Numbered from the stretch's first letter, positions 43,601 through 52,365 are shown. The stretch: DNA of 64,000 bases from Paenibacillus thalictri (GCF_004307995.1 NZ_SIRE01000019.1:62001-126000), one strand, 5' to 3'. A program made the numbers and translations. Notes: generated from the sequence alone by a model not told the origin.

Positions 43601-44622
43601 GCCGTTCCCCCTTTCGAACGAAGTCCTTTGCGGGCCATATAAATGAAAAACGGCGCGCCGACTAAAGCCGTCATCACACCGATCGGCACTTCCGCGGGCA
43701 TAATGACAAACCGCGCGGCCAGATCGGCGAGCAGCAGCAACACCGCCCCAAGGATGGCGCTGAACGGAATCACCCAGCGGTAATCCGCGCCGACTAGAAA
43801 GCGGGCGATGTGCGGGATGACAAGGCCGACAAAACCGATCGCGCCGGCTACGGCAACCGAACTTCCGGCTAATAAGACGATGGCTAGAGCGGCCGCCAAT
43901 TTCACCAGCATCGTTCGTTGCCCCAGCCCTTTAGCCACTTCTTCGCCCGATGCAAGCAGGTTGACCGGCCTGGCCAGCAGCAGCGCCATGACGCCGGCCA
44001 GCAGCATGTACGGCAGCACCGGCGCAAGCATGTCAAGATCTCTGCCGGCTACCGAACCGGCCATCCAGAACAGCACATCCTGCAAGCGGGTCTCGTTAAG
44101 CACCAGCATACCGTGGGTAAACGACGAAAAAAAAGCCGTCATCGCCGCGCCGCTGAGCACGATTTTCAGCGGAGTCAAGCCGTCCCGGCCCATGGAACCA
44201 AGCGCATACACGGTTAAAGCGGCCACAGCCGCCCCGGCAAAGGCGATCCAGATCATCGAGGTCAACGTCGTGATATGAAACAAAGCCAAAGCCAATACAA
44301 CAAAAAATACAGCGCCCGCGTTAATCCCGAAAATGCCGGGAGAAGCCAGCGGATTCCGGGTCAGCGCTTGCATCAGCGCGCCGGAAACCGCCAGATTGGC
44401 CCCAACCAGCATGGCTACGATAGCTCGAGGAAGCCGGGTCGTCTGGATGATCACCTGTTCGGTGGACGAGGCGTCATAATGAATAAACGATTGGATGGCG
44501 GCAGCGAACCCGGTATGGTTCGCCCCCAACACGATGCTTAACATAAAGCAAACCGCAAGCATACAGCAGCCGGCCGCCAAACCCGTCACTTTAGAAGGCG
44601 TTTGGCGCAACAATGGAATCAC
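43597..44622 (-). CDS. Iron-siderophore ABC transporter permease, FecCD family
   Basis: Partner of the preceding permease, 341 residues. Marks are TTRLPRAIVAMLVGANLAVSG, LMQALTRNPLASPGIFGINA and GFVGLVIPHIARFLVGAD. The start is a GTG at 44622 with GGAGGAGG upstream. It follows the binding lipoprotein by 16 bases, and its stop overlaps the next permease start, so the three importer genes are made together. Confidence 0.94.
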   Translation of the reverse strand: MIPLLRQTPSKVTGLAAGCCMLAVCFMLSIVLGANHTGFAAAIQSFIHYDASSTEQVIIQTTRLPRAIVAMLVGANLAVSGALMQALTRNPLASPGIFGINAGAVFFVVLALALFHITTLTSMIWIAFAGAAVAALTVYALGSMGRDGLTPLKIVLSGAAMTAFFSSFTHGMLVLNETRLQDVLFWMAGSVAGRDLDMLAPVLPYMLLAGVMALLLARPVNLLASGEEVAKGLGQRTMLVKLAAALAIVLLAGSSVAVAGAIGFVGLVIPHIARFLVGADYRWVIPFSAILGAVLLLLADLAARFVIMPAEVPIGVMTALVGAPFFIYMARKGLRSKGGTA

Positions 44623-44638
44623 AGATGTCCTCCTCCGC

Positions 44639-45613
44639 TCATTTCAAGTCGTAATAACGGTACAGGTCTTCGAGCATCTTGGCAGCCGCGATCGGACCGG
44701 ACCCGTTGTTCCATGTCGCCGAATCGACCGGAAACACCTTGCCGGTTTTTACAGCCCGCAAATTTTTCCATAACGGATGACTGGTCCATGCCAAGCGCAA
44801 ATCCATCCGGCCGTCGCTCCGCGAGGTGCTGGTTTGGTCGAAGATGATGTCCGCGTCCATCTGCGGAATATTTTCTTTGGAGGTCAGCTTGATTCCCCAC
44901 TCTTCCCCCTTCTGATTCATCGGCCGCGACACGCCAAGCTCATCAAGCACCAGCGCCGAAAACCCGGTGTACACAATCCGCGCATGATCGGGGCGGAAGT
45001 CGACAATCGCCACCTCCATCTTCAGCTTGTCTCCCATTTTCTTTTTGAAATCGTCCACCTTCATCTGCCAGTCGGCCAAAAAACGCTGCTCTTCCGGTTT
45101 CTTGTTCATCGCTTCCGCGGACAGTGAAAGCGCCGCCTTCCAGAAATAGACGTCTTCGTCCATCACCGTCGGGGCGATTGCGGATAGCTGATCGTATATT
45201 TTCTCGTCGCGCGATTTGGAGCCGATAATCAGATCCGGCTTTAAGGCGATAATCGCCTCGAGATTCGGCTGATTTTCCGATCCGAGATTGGTTACGCCTT
45301 GCATACGGTCCCGTATGTAGTTGTACCACGGCTGTTCGATCCATGCCTCGACCGCTCCGACCGGCTTGACGCCAAGTTGCAGGGCGGCGTCCGTGGCCGC
45401 CTGGTACAACGTCACTACCCGCTCCGGCGTGCCTTTGATTTGGGTGACTCCCATCGCGTGTTTGACTTCCCTGACATCTTGGGCCGCAGCTTCCGGCGCC
45501 TTCTTGCCTGCCTCTGCCGCCGCTCCTTGTGTGGCCCCGCCGCAGCCGGCAGTAACCAGCATACCTGCAATGACCGCTGTTAGCGCATATATAGACGGCG
45601 CACGTCTGATCAT
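44639..45613 (-). CDS. Iron-siderophore ABC transporter binding lipoprotein
   Basis: Extracellular receptor for a ferric siderophore, 324 residues, class III (two lobes joined by a long helix). Signal and lipobox: MIRRAPSIYALTAVIAGM, then LVTAGCGG. TPERVVTLYQAATDAALQLG and NLEAIIALKPDLIIGSKSRD are typical. The ATG at 45613 has AAAGGAGAG. A Fur box directly follows its -10, so expression should rise when iron is scarce. Confidence 0.93.
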   Translation of the reverse strand: MIRRAPSIYALTAVIAGMLVTAGCGGATQGAAAEAGKKAPEAAAQDVREVKHAMGVTQIKGTPERVVTLYQAATDAALQLGVKPVGAVEAWIEQPWYNYIRDRMQGVTNLGSENQPNLEAIIALKPDLIIGSKSRDEKIYDQLSAIAPTVMDEDVYFWKAALSLSAEAMNKKPEEQRFLADWQMKVDDFKKKMGDKLKMEVAIVDFRPDHARIVYTGFSALVLDELGVSRPMNQKGEEWGIKLTSKENIPQMDADIIFDQTSTSRSDGRMDLRLAWTSHPLWKNLRAVKTGKVFPVDSATWNNGSGPIAAAKMLEDLYRYYDLK

Positions 45614-45647
45614 GTCGTTCTCTCCTTTGTCCGGCTCTTCGATAAAA

Positions 45648-45674
45648 TGATAATGATTTTCATTATTAATTATA
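45648..45674 (-). promoter_or_regulatory. Fur box and -10 of the siderophore importer operon
   Basis: TGATAATGATTTTCATTATT (45648-45667) closely matches the Fur palindrome. A perfect TATAAT for the minus strand lies at 45669-45674, so Fur bound here would cover the transcription start. This is 35 bases before the binding-protein gene. Confidence 0.8.
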
Positions 45675-45758
45675 CAAAGGCCAAAGCGATTGAACATGGA
45701 GATTTGCGACCATTTTTTGCACGATTCCGTTATTCCGATTTCCGTTATGGCAGCCAAG

Positions 45759-47372
45759 TCACGATAACAACATCTGATGAGCCTTGTCCAAAATCAAATC
45801 ATGCGTCAGCGCGTTATAACTTGTAAACAGATGTTTGCTGTCCACCATACAGTATACGCGGCCATTTCTGACCGCTTTTAAATGGCGCCAAGTTTGGTTT
45901 TCGTACAAACGAAGCGCTTCGCTGCGAATGAGCCGGTCCATCCGCGGCGACCCGTCATGCCGGAAACATGCAAGGACGATCCGGTCGGCATCATACATCT
46001 GCAGCTCCTCGGCATCGATTTCCCGATAATGCGTGATGTGGCGCACGCCCTCGGGGGCCGCAAGATGCAAGTCGCCGTACAGCACGGTGCCGATGTTGCG
46101 CTGTCCGAATACGCACAGCTGCTTGTCGCCGATGCCTAGAATAAGAATCGTTTCTCCCCCGATGCGGCTGCTTAACTGTTTTCGGATCGTTTCCGCTTTG
46201 TAATCGTAACGTTCCAGCCAATCCCGTGCTTCCTTTTCCTTGCCGACAATACCCGCGATCGTCTGCAGATGAATGCGCCAGCTTTGGAAAAAATCCAACG
46301 TCACGGTTGGCGCAATCTGATTGAACAATTTTTCCTTAGGGGATTTCTCCATATGGCGCGCACCCGACATCACGATTAAGTCGGGTTTAACCGACATCAA
46401 TATTTCCAAATCCGGCTTGGAATCCCCGATCGCAATCGTGTTGTGCAAGCGGCCTGCGATCGGATACGCATCGTTCATGACAGCCGCATAAGGCTCGATA
46501 CCGAGCGCCATCAAATCGCCTGTCGCCAAATGATTCAGCGAAGCGATTCGATCGGAATATTTCATTTTTTTGACGTAAGCCATCGGCGAACAGCCCAGCG
46601 CCGCCTTAAACTTCCTGCTGAAATAAAACTCGTCGCTGAACCCTACGCTTTGGGCGATGGAACGGAATGAATCGCTGGACTGCACCAGTCTTTGCTTGGC
46701 CTGATTAATCCGGATATCGGTCAAATATTCCATCGGGCTTTTGTGCACCTGTTTTTTGAACGACCGCGAGTAATAATCTGCGCTTAAACCGGCCAGCTCG
46801 GCCAGATCTTCCCGGGTGATGTGCGCCGCATAATGAAGCTCCATATGTTCCAGCGTGAGGGCGATCGCCTGCTGCAAATCGGTCTTTTCCTCATGTACGA
46901 TCTGTTTGAACAACACACATATCATTTCTTGAAACAAAATATTCGCTTTCATCGTTTCCCAGCCGGAATGACTGCGGTTTTTGTGCTCCATCTCCTGAAT
47001 TTTATCGAGAAAAAAAGGGAAATACGAGGTGGACAATGTATCCGGACATGCCAGCTCGGCCATTTCGAATTGGCCTTGACGTTCTGCGGCCTGAAGCGCA
47101 TAAAAGCGCAAATAGTAGTAGTCAACCGCAATGTCGGGGCGAAGATGCAGCCTGACCGCCGCACCCGGAGACAACATGAATATGTGCTGGCGTTTGACTG
47201 CATAACTGCGCCCGTCGATTGCCAAATCGCCTTCGGCTTCTTTAAATACAAGCATGCCGTAACACGCTTTTTCGTGCTGAAACGGCATGTCCCAGGACTT
47301 GGCATGGTGAATGCTTTCTAATTTATATATGTATTCGGACAACCGCGCAGAAAGATTGGAATCGCTGCTCAT
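45759..47372 (-). CDS. AraC regulator fused to a siderophore-binding domain (Btr-like)
   Basis: Cytoplasmic activator of 537 residues. A cupin-like N-terminus (HIFMLSPGAAVRLHLRPD) is followed by an AraC double helix-turn-helix near 170-270 (ITREDLAELAGLSADYYSRS, then VGFSDEFYFSRKFKAALG). The rest is a periplasmic-binding-protein-like domain (IAIGDSKPDLEILMSVKPDL). This is the layout of B. subtilis Btr, which activates siderophore uptake when it binds the ferric siderophore. It lies just upstream of the importer operon and probably activates it. The ATG at 47372 is preferred over 47390, which has no ribosome site. Confidence 0.9.
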   Translation of the reverse strand: MSSDSNLSARLSEYIYKLESIHHAKSWDMPFQHEKACYGMLVFKEAEGDLAIDGRSYAVKRQHIFMLSPGAAVRLHLRPDIAVDYYYLRFYALQAAERQGQFEMAELACPDTLSTSYFPFFLDKIQEMEHKNRSHSGWETMKANILFQEMICVLFKQIVHEEKTDLQQAIALTLEHMELHYAAHITREDLAELAGLSADYYSRSFKKQVHKSPMEYLTDIRINQAKQRLVQSSDSFRSIAQSVGFSDEFYFSRKFKAALGCSPMAYVKKMKYSDRIASLNHLATGDLMALGIEPYAAVMNDAYPIAGRLHNTIAIGDSKPDLEILMSVKPDLIVMSGARHMEKSPKEKLFNQIAPTVTLDFFQSWRIHLQTIAGIVGKEKEARDWLERYDYKAETIRKQLSSRIGGETILILGIGDKQLCVFGQRNIGTVLYGDLHLAAPEGVRHITHYREIDAEELQMYDADRIVLACFRHDGSPRMDRLIRSEALRLYENQTWRHLKAVRNGRVYCMVDSKHLFTSYNALTHDLILDKAHQMLLS

Positions 47373-47498
47373 CGGACCCGCCCTTTTCATGGAGAATATA
47401 TGTACAAATGACCGGCACAAGGCCATTGCGTTATCTCCATGTTAACTGAAACGCGGCAAAAAATAAATCAATGGGCTGACCAACCCGGCTTAATTCAT

Positions 47499-48290
47499 TT
47501 AACTATCAGAGCTATTCGCACGGGCTACAATTGGACATGCTGTGCAATAACCTTCGTCGTTTGGGATTTTATAATACAAGCAGCAGGTTTGGCGGATGCG
47601 TAAGGACGCGGTGCCCGATGAGCCCGCTTCATTTCCGCTGTAATATTTGGCAAGCGGGTTGTCCGTTTCTCCGAACAGCCGGCCCGGGGCGGTCATTGTC
47701 AAAAATTCGAAATCTTCCCTCATCCGCTGCCGCTGCTCGGGGTTGGCTTCAGCATCGATACGTTTCTCGTATAAGGAATAGATGCGTACAGCCGTGTTTT
47801 CCCATAAAATGGACATCGGTATTCGCGCCGTTTCGGACATGACCCGCCATAACACGGCAACATTTCCGGCGAACAGACGGCGGACGGTTTCGCTGCGCCA
47901 TTCGTTGCGATCAAGCTCAGGCGCGGCTGCCCGCAGATCGGCTACATGCAGGCGGGGGGACCAAGAAGCGGCGGCGGACGACATGACCAAACTACAGCGG
48001 TCCAGCGACATATCGATGCTTTTATCGTACATCGTCATGGCATACATGCCGGCGGCGCCCGCCAAAAATGCATACCTCTTGGCAAACTGCGACGCGGTAA
48101 CCGCTCTGGACGGCGAGCGGAGCTGATGTGTCAGCGCATCCAAATAAGAAACGCAGCTTTTGGGATCCCGCAGGCCGGCAAGCGCGACCCGCTCCTCCGG
48201 CGAATCCTGCGTTGGCGTCTGAACGGTCCAGCGAAACTGTTTGCTCATATATTCCAATTCAACTTCGGTTAACTCGTTTTGCGCTTCCAT
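47499..48290 (-). CDS. FhuF-like ferric-siderophore reductase
   Basis: A 263-residue cytoplasmic protein ending in the FhuF [2Fe-2S] motif: Cys-Cys in RQTCCLYYKI, eleven residues, then Cys-x-x-Cys in YCTACPIV. FhuF proteins reduce ferric iron from imported siderophores so that it is released. AGGAGG precedes the start. It lies upstream of the Btr-like gene and the importer, so uptake, sensing and reduction are grouped. A weak Fur-like sequence lies near 48331-48353. Confidence 0.88.
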   Translation of the reverse strand: MEAQNELTEVELEYMSKQFRWTVQTPTQDSPEERVALAGLRDPKSCVSYLDALTHQLRSPSRAVTASQFAKRYAFLAGAAGMYAMTMYDKSIDMSLDRCSLVMSSAAASWSPRLHVADLRAAAPELDRNEWRSETVRRLFAGNVAVLWRVMSETARIPMSILWENTAVRIYSLYEKRIDAEANPEQRQRMREDFEFLTMTAPGRLFGETDNPLAKYYSGNEAGSSGTASLRIRQTCCLYYKIPNDEGYCTACPIVARANSSDS

Positions 48291-48409
48291 GAATACGGCC
48301 TCCTCCTGCCGGCTTTCTGCCGGCGGCGATGTTCATTATTCATGATACATAATCAACGGCGATTGACCATGGACATGAGCGGCGAATCCTTGGTTTTTTC
48401 CGACCACTG

Positions 48410-48437
48410 AAAAAACGCCGCTACGACATCGCAGCGA
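48410..48437 (-). terminator. Probable terminator overlapping the stop of the synthetase-like gene
   Basis: On the minus strand CGCTGC and GTAGCG form the stem core (one G-T pair), extended by CG-rich bases and followed by TTTTTT. The flanking CCACTGAAAAAA recalls the end of the GGCC repeats, but no second end is present. Confidence 0.45.
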
Positions 48438-49347
48438 CGTTAACCAGCCGATCAAGCCCAATCCCGCTAATCAGCAGCCTTTCTTTTTTACTGCCCAACA
48501 AGGTCTGTGTCCAATTAACAAAACCTCCGTCGCCAATGGCTTGGCTTTGCCCGCCTGCGGAAATCGTCAAAGTGAATTGAACGCCGTTGTAGTAGGCATT
48601 ATCGGAGATCCCGGGAACCGATTCGATAGCCGTTGCCGGAGCCGCTTTCTCGCCATGCCGGACGATCGCCGCCGCCAAATCTTCAGGATTTTTGTATCCG
48701 CCTCTGAGCTGCAGCTTAACGCTCACATCGGTCTGCAGATGGGCTTGAAACAGCTCCTTGTACACAGCGATATGCTCCCAAAACGAACTCGCTTCAAATT
48801 CATAGGAACCTTTGTCTTTACCCGAGGTCACCATACAGAACAAGTGGAAATGCGGCAGCAGCCGGGGGTTATTCCCGAAATGCTGGGCTCTGACGACCCG
48901 ATGTGTCGTACAAAACCGGATATCATCAGGATCGTTGCTCATTTGGCCGGACTTGAGCAAGCTGGCCATATGCAGTGCTAGGGCATTGGTCGGATCGGAG
49001 GCGATTTCCGTCCCCCTCAGCGCCGAAATCACCTTGTTCTGATCTACGGCGGCGACAACCGAGCAGGAACCCAGCGGAGCCGCAGGCGATAATTGCAGCG
49101 GAGTGAACTTGTTCGCACCGGCAATGGACAATGCTAGAAGCTCCAGTTTTTTTAACGCGACCGGATCAAGGGAAGCCGGCCGCACAAAACGGTTGAGATC
49201 GTACCGTTTCAGAAGCTCACTTGCCTTTGTCCTCTGGATTTTTTCCTGAAATACGTCAAGCAGCAGCGTGTTTAAGTCGGATCCGGACATATCCGCCAAA
49301 AACCGCTTCACGGCTTGCAGGTCGGCATCAGCCTCTGACCATTTCAT
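48421..49347 (-). CDS. Orphan protein resembling the class II aminoacyl-tRNA synthetase core
   Basis: A 308-residue cytoplasmic protein that I do not recognise by name. Its order of segments follows the HisRS/HisZ catalytic core: ISALRGTEIASDPTNALALH (the LRxDxT region), THRVVRAQHF and HFHLFCMVTSG (motif 2-like), a helical EHIAVYKELFQAHLQTDV, then GDGGFVNWTQTLLG and ISGIGLDRL (motif 3-like). A separate N-terminal helical part covers about 1-75. No tRNA-binding domain is seen, so it is not a full synthetase. GGAGG precedes the ATG at 49347. It stands alone between the FhuF-like gene and a repeat. The class II assignment is an inference from motifs. Confidence 0.6.
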   Translation of the reverse strand: MKWSEADADLQAVKRFLADMSGSDLNTLLLDVFQEKIQRTKASELLKRYDLNRFVRPASLDPVALKKLELLALSIAGANKFTPLQLSPAAPLGSCSVVAAVDQNKVISALRGTEIASDPTNALALHMASLLKSGQMSNDPDDIRFCTTHRVVRAQHFGNNPRLLPHFHLFCMVTSGKDKGSYEFEASSFWEHIAVYKELFQAHLQTDVSVKLQLRGGYKNPEDLAAAIVRHGEKAAPATAIESVPGISDNAYYNGVQFTLTISAGGQSQAIGDGGFVNWTQTLLGSKKERLLISGIGLDRLVNVAAMS

Positions 49348-49455
49348 ACAACACCTCCCGTTGGTAGTCGTCGCACCTTCTTTCCCCATCATAATCAATG
49401 CCGGCGCAAAAAACTATATAAATGGAATGAAAAAACTTCCGCCGCCTATTGGCCT

Positions 49456-49622
49456 GGCCACTGAAAAAGTGAACGCTTCATAAGCGAATCATGCTTACGA
49501 TCGCCAATTGTCTCCGAATTTCTTGAATGTACCTGCTTATGGCAGGTGAAATTCGCAGACAAAAGCGAATGCTGGCGCTTCTCCAGCATGATTTCGCTCA
49601 CTCCGCTTCTTTTTCAGTGGCC
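49456..49622. repeat. GGCC-bounded palindromic repeat, copy 3 with internal insertion (167 bp)
   Basis: The ends GGCCACTGAAAAAG and CTTTTTCAGTGGCC are perfect inverted repeats. In reverse orientation the first 60 bases match copy 2 closely, after which about 96 extra bases are present. The extra part holds its own nested hairpin: TGTCTGCGAATTTC and GAAATTCGGAGACA around ACCTGC-CATAA-GCAGGT. It lies between two genes and holds no ORF. Confidence 0.75.
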
Positions 49623-49655
49623 TACCCATCGGCTCCCCTCTGTTTGATAAATCGC

Positions 49656-50300
49656 CTAAAGTTTCTTTAACTCGCCGATGATGGTCTGAGGTTCCGTCCG
49701 TTTCATAAAATCGGGATCGGCTTCGGCGAACCGGACAAAACCCGCTTGGTCGATAATTAACGCCGCCGGCACCGGCAGCACCCAGCGGTCGGTACGGTTG
49801 TACACGCCGAGGTCCAGCCCAAGCGTATGTTTAAGTGTATGTTGGAGGTAATCGGGCAGCTCAAACAATAGGTTGTAGCTCTCCGCTACAAGGCCGTTCG
49901 TATCGCTTAACACCTGAAAGATCAGCTTTTCTTTCTCCTTTTGCGACAGCGAATTGTCGGGACTTTGCGGCGAGACGGCAAGCAATTGCGCCCCTTGCTT
50001 CCGAATCTCCGGGAGACATTGCTGGTAAGCTCTAAGCTGGACATTGCAGAACGGGCACCAGCCGCCACGGTAGAAAATGAAGACGACCGGGCCTTTGGCA
50101 AGCTCGTCGTATAACGTGACCTGCTCGCCGAGCGGATTAGGCAGTGTAAAATCCGGAGCTTTGTCCCCCTCATGAAGTCCGAAGACGGCGCCCGATAACT
50201 GCTGTTCCTTGATGTGGCGAAAAATGTCCGCTTGGGCTTCTCCAGGCACTTTTGCGATAAAACCAGCTTTTGTTTGTTCCAATTGGTCTCTAACCGGCAT
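49656..50300 (-). CDS. Peroxiredoxin-like protein (AhpC/TSA family)
   Basis: Thioredoxin-fold thiol peroxidase or oxidoreductase, 214 residues, cytoplasmic. The active site is VFIFYRGGWCPFCNVQLRAY with Cys-82 and Cys-85 (a CxxC arrangement). APDFTLPNPLGEQVTLYDEL and LLAVSPQSPDNSLSQKEK are usual family regions. Its start overlaps the MFS gene by 11 bases, so the two are co-translated. A divergent TetR regulator probably controls both. Confidence 0.9.
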   Translation of the reverse strand: MPVRDQLEQTKAGFIAKVPGEAQADIFRHIKEQQLSGAVFGLHEGDKAPDFTLPNPLGEQVTLYDELAKGPVVFIFYRGGWCPFCNVQLRAYQQCLPEIRKQGAQLLAVSPQSPDNSLSQKEKEKLIFQVLSDTNGLVAESYNLLFELPDYLQHTLKHTLGLDLGVYNRTDRWVLPVPAALIIDQAGFVRFAEADPDFMKRTEPQTIIGELKKL

Positions 50301-51531
50301 GGGACAACACTCCTTTTTGAATTGAATGTTTCAGCTTGATCAATGAATATCCGATAACAGCGATCACGCAAAGGACGGCGTCAACGGCAATTAACAGCTG
50401 ATAATTTTGGAAGGCATCATAAGCGATCCCTCCGATTAATGCGCCCAATATGCCGCCGGCTTGATGAAACAGCAGCAATTTGCCGATCAGACTTCCCTTC
50501 CGGTCCGTCAGCTCGTTAGCGATCAACATCCCCCCTGGAACAGCGCCCAAATACGTGATGCCGAAAATAACGGCAAAAACGACCGGAGACCACGGCGTAT
50601 GCAGAAACAAAACCAGGAAACTAAGGATACGCAGCCCATACAGCAAAATCATCGCCAGCCGTTTATGGATGGCATCCATCAACAAACCGAAAACAAGCGA
50701 ACCGATAATTTCCATGACGCCCAGCACGCCCATCGATAAAGCGATCGTTCCAGCGGCAACTTCGGCTTGCTGATGAATCGCCACCAGGTTCATTTCCACC
50801 GTCCCCATATTGATTCCGCAAGTAAACAGCGCAAAAGCAACAACGATAATGGGTAAGCTGAATGTTCCACGGCTAGGCCGGCTCGGCTGAAGAGGAGTTT
50901 CGGCAGCGTCAATTGGGGCATCTTTCCGCTCGGGCGTTTGGTTTTCCGCAGCTGTCTCCGCTGGGCGAATGACAAATAGGATCAGCGGGATCGTTAGTAC
51001 AAGTCCCAATGCAGCCGATATGAAAAACGCATTTTCCCAGGTCAGCATTTTGTTGGCTAAAAATACCGGAGTGCAGACGGCAAGCCCCACTGAAGAGGCG
51101 CTGCTTAATATCCCCGCCGCTTTCGCTTTATGGCGGCCAAACCATTTAAAAAGCAGCACAAAAGCCGTCGATGCGCCAATTCCCGCTAGTCCCGACAACA
51201 CCCCGTAGCCTATAAAAAAGAACACGGGACCGTGACTCATATACACAAGCCCGGTACCGCAAATGCTGAACACACTGGCGAGCAGCATCACTTTCCTTGG
51301 CCCGTACCGGTCGACAAGCCGGCCTCCGACCGGCGCGCAAAGCGCGGCAATCAGCAAATTTGCCGACCAGGCGATCGAGATAAACCCTCTGCTGACATGC
51401 AAGTCCTCCGACATTTGCACTTGATAAGAAGCCATGATAAACCGGGAAATAGCTCCGTTAAACCCGATCATCCATAAGGCCGCCAATCCGATCCATGCAT
51501 AATGACGCACATACCAACGTTTTTGCCCCAT
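50290..51531 (-). CDS. MFS transporter
   Basis: Membrane transporter of 413 residues with twelve predicted helices. The MFS loop 2-3 motif is APVGGRLVDRYGPRKVMLLA, and QTPERKDAPIDAAETPLQPS is the central cytoplasmic loop. The layout resembles oxalate/formate-type and efflux MFS members, but the substrate is unknown. GGAGGGATGTC precedes the ATG at 51531. It is first in a two-gene operon with the peroxiredoxin, which suggests export of a thiol-reactive or oxidising compound (inference). Confidence 0.88.
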   Translation of the reverse strand: MGQKRWYVRHYAWIGLAALWMIGFNGAISRFIMASYQVQMSEDLHVSRGFISIAWSANLLIAALCAPVGGRLVDRYGPRKVMLLASVFSICGTGLVYMSHGPVFFFIGYGVLSGLAGIGASTAFVLLFKWFGRHKAKAAGILSSASSVGLAVCTPVFLANKMLTWENAFFISAALGLVLTIPLILFVIRPAETAAENQTPERKDAPIDAAETPLQPSRPSRGTFSLPIIVVAFALFTCGINMGTVEMNLVAIHQQAEVAAGTIALSMGVLGVMEIIGSLVFGLLMDAIHKRLAMILLYGLRILSFLVLFLHTPWSPVVFAVIFGITYLGAVPGGMLIANELTDRKGSLIGKLLLFHQAGGILGALIGGIAYDAFQNYQLLIAVDAVLCVIAVIGYSLIKLKHSIQKGVLSHAG

Positions 51532-51572
51532 GACATCCCTCCACCCTATTTGTTTATTTTTCACATCAAAAC

Positions 51573-51588
51573 GATACCGTTCGGTATC
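51573..51588. promoter_or_regulatory. Operator palindrome between the MFS and TetR genes
   Basis: GATACCG-TT-CGGTATC is a perfect seven-base inverted repeat. For the MFS operon it falls between a TTACAA -35 and a TATCGT -10 spaced 17 bases apart on the minus strand, so a bound TetR protein would block that promoter. Confidence 0.65.
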
Positions 51589-51680
51589 TTTTATTGTAAC
51601 ATACTTCCAACGGATGGCAAGGGCACCAACGTAAAAATTTGGTATAATGAAGTATCGGATTACGTCTCATAGGAGGGCTT

Positions 51681-52289
51681 ATGAAAAAAGGGGATAAAAC
51701 GCGGGAGCACATCATTATGAAATCCGCCGAGCTGTTTAACCGACAAGGATATGCGGGCTCATCACTTAACGATATCATCGACGCCGCCGGCATCAAAAAA
51801 GGCGGCATCTACCGCCATTTTAACAGTAAAGACGAGATCGCTCTCGAAGCCTATAATTACGCCGCCGGCATTGTCGGCAGCAAATTGAACGAAGCGATTG
51901 CTAAAGAAGACTCCGCAGCCGGCCGGCTGCTGGCGTTTTTCCGCGTATATGAAAATGTCGTGGACAATCCCCCGTTTACCGGCGGTTGTCCTTTGCAGAA
52001 TACGGCGGTCGAAAGCGACGACACGCACCCCGCCTTGCGCGAAAGAGCGCAGCAAGGACTAGCCAACACCTTAAATATAATGAAAGCGATCATTCAAGAA
52101 GGCGTACGAAGCGGTGAGTTCAAGGAAAGTTTGGACGCTGACGCTTTGGCTACGTTTACTTTATCGCTTATGGAAGGCGGCATTATGTTAAGCAAGCTGG
52201 AGGGCAGCAACAGGCATATGCAGATGAATATAGCGAGTTTCTCTTCTTATTTGCGGCACATCTGCACTAATGCGCCGGCAGGCGAATAA
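51681..52289 (+). CDS. TetR/AcrR family repressor with GGCPL motif
   Basis: A 202-residue repressor. The N-terminal helix-turn-helix is NDIIDAAGIKKGGIYRHFNS, preceded by HIIMKSAELFNRQGYAGSSL. The ligand domain carries FTGGCPLQNTAVESDDTHPA, a motif of a known TetR subgroup; its Cys could sense thiol-reactive compounds, which would fit the peroxiredoxin in the divergent operon (inference). A TATAAT lies at about 51651-51656. The start is the ATG at 51681 behind AGGAGGGC. Confidence 0.9.
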   Translation: MKKGDKTREHIIMKSAELFNRQGYAGSSLNDIIDAAGIKKGGIYRHFNSKDEIALEAYNYAAGIVGSKLNEAIAKEDSAAGRLLAFFRVYENVVDNPPFTGGCPLQNTAVESDDTHPALRERAQQGLANTLNIMKAIIQEGVRSGEFKESLDADALATFTLSLMEGGIMLSKLEGSNRHMQMNIASFSSYLRHICTNAPAGE

Positions 52290-52343
52290 GAAAAAACTGC
52301 ACCGCCAACCGTTAGAAAGCTTCTAACCATTGGGGTGCAGTTC
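52290..52343 (-). terminator. Terminator between the TetR and sulfatase genes (probably two-way)
   Basis: Outer arms ACTGCACC and GGTGCAGT enclose an inner hairpin GTTAGAA-AGC-TTCTAAC. On the minus strand it ends in TTTTTT after the sulfatase stop. The two genes converge here, so it may serve both. Confidence 0.8.
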
Positions 52344-52365
52344 TCGTCACCGTGATCTCCCGTTA

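Noticed and set aside
48331..48353. Fur box upstream of the FhuF-like gene
   Set aside because: The ATTAT/ATAAT symmetry is suggestive, but the match to the Fur pattern is poor, so it is mentioned only in the gene entry.
48401..48416. CCACTGAAAAAA as a fourth GGCC repeat
   Set aside because: Only one end resembles the family, no GGCC is present and no second arm follows; it is better read as the T-run of a terminator.
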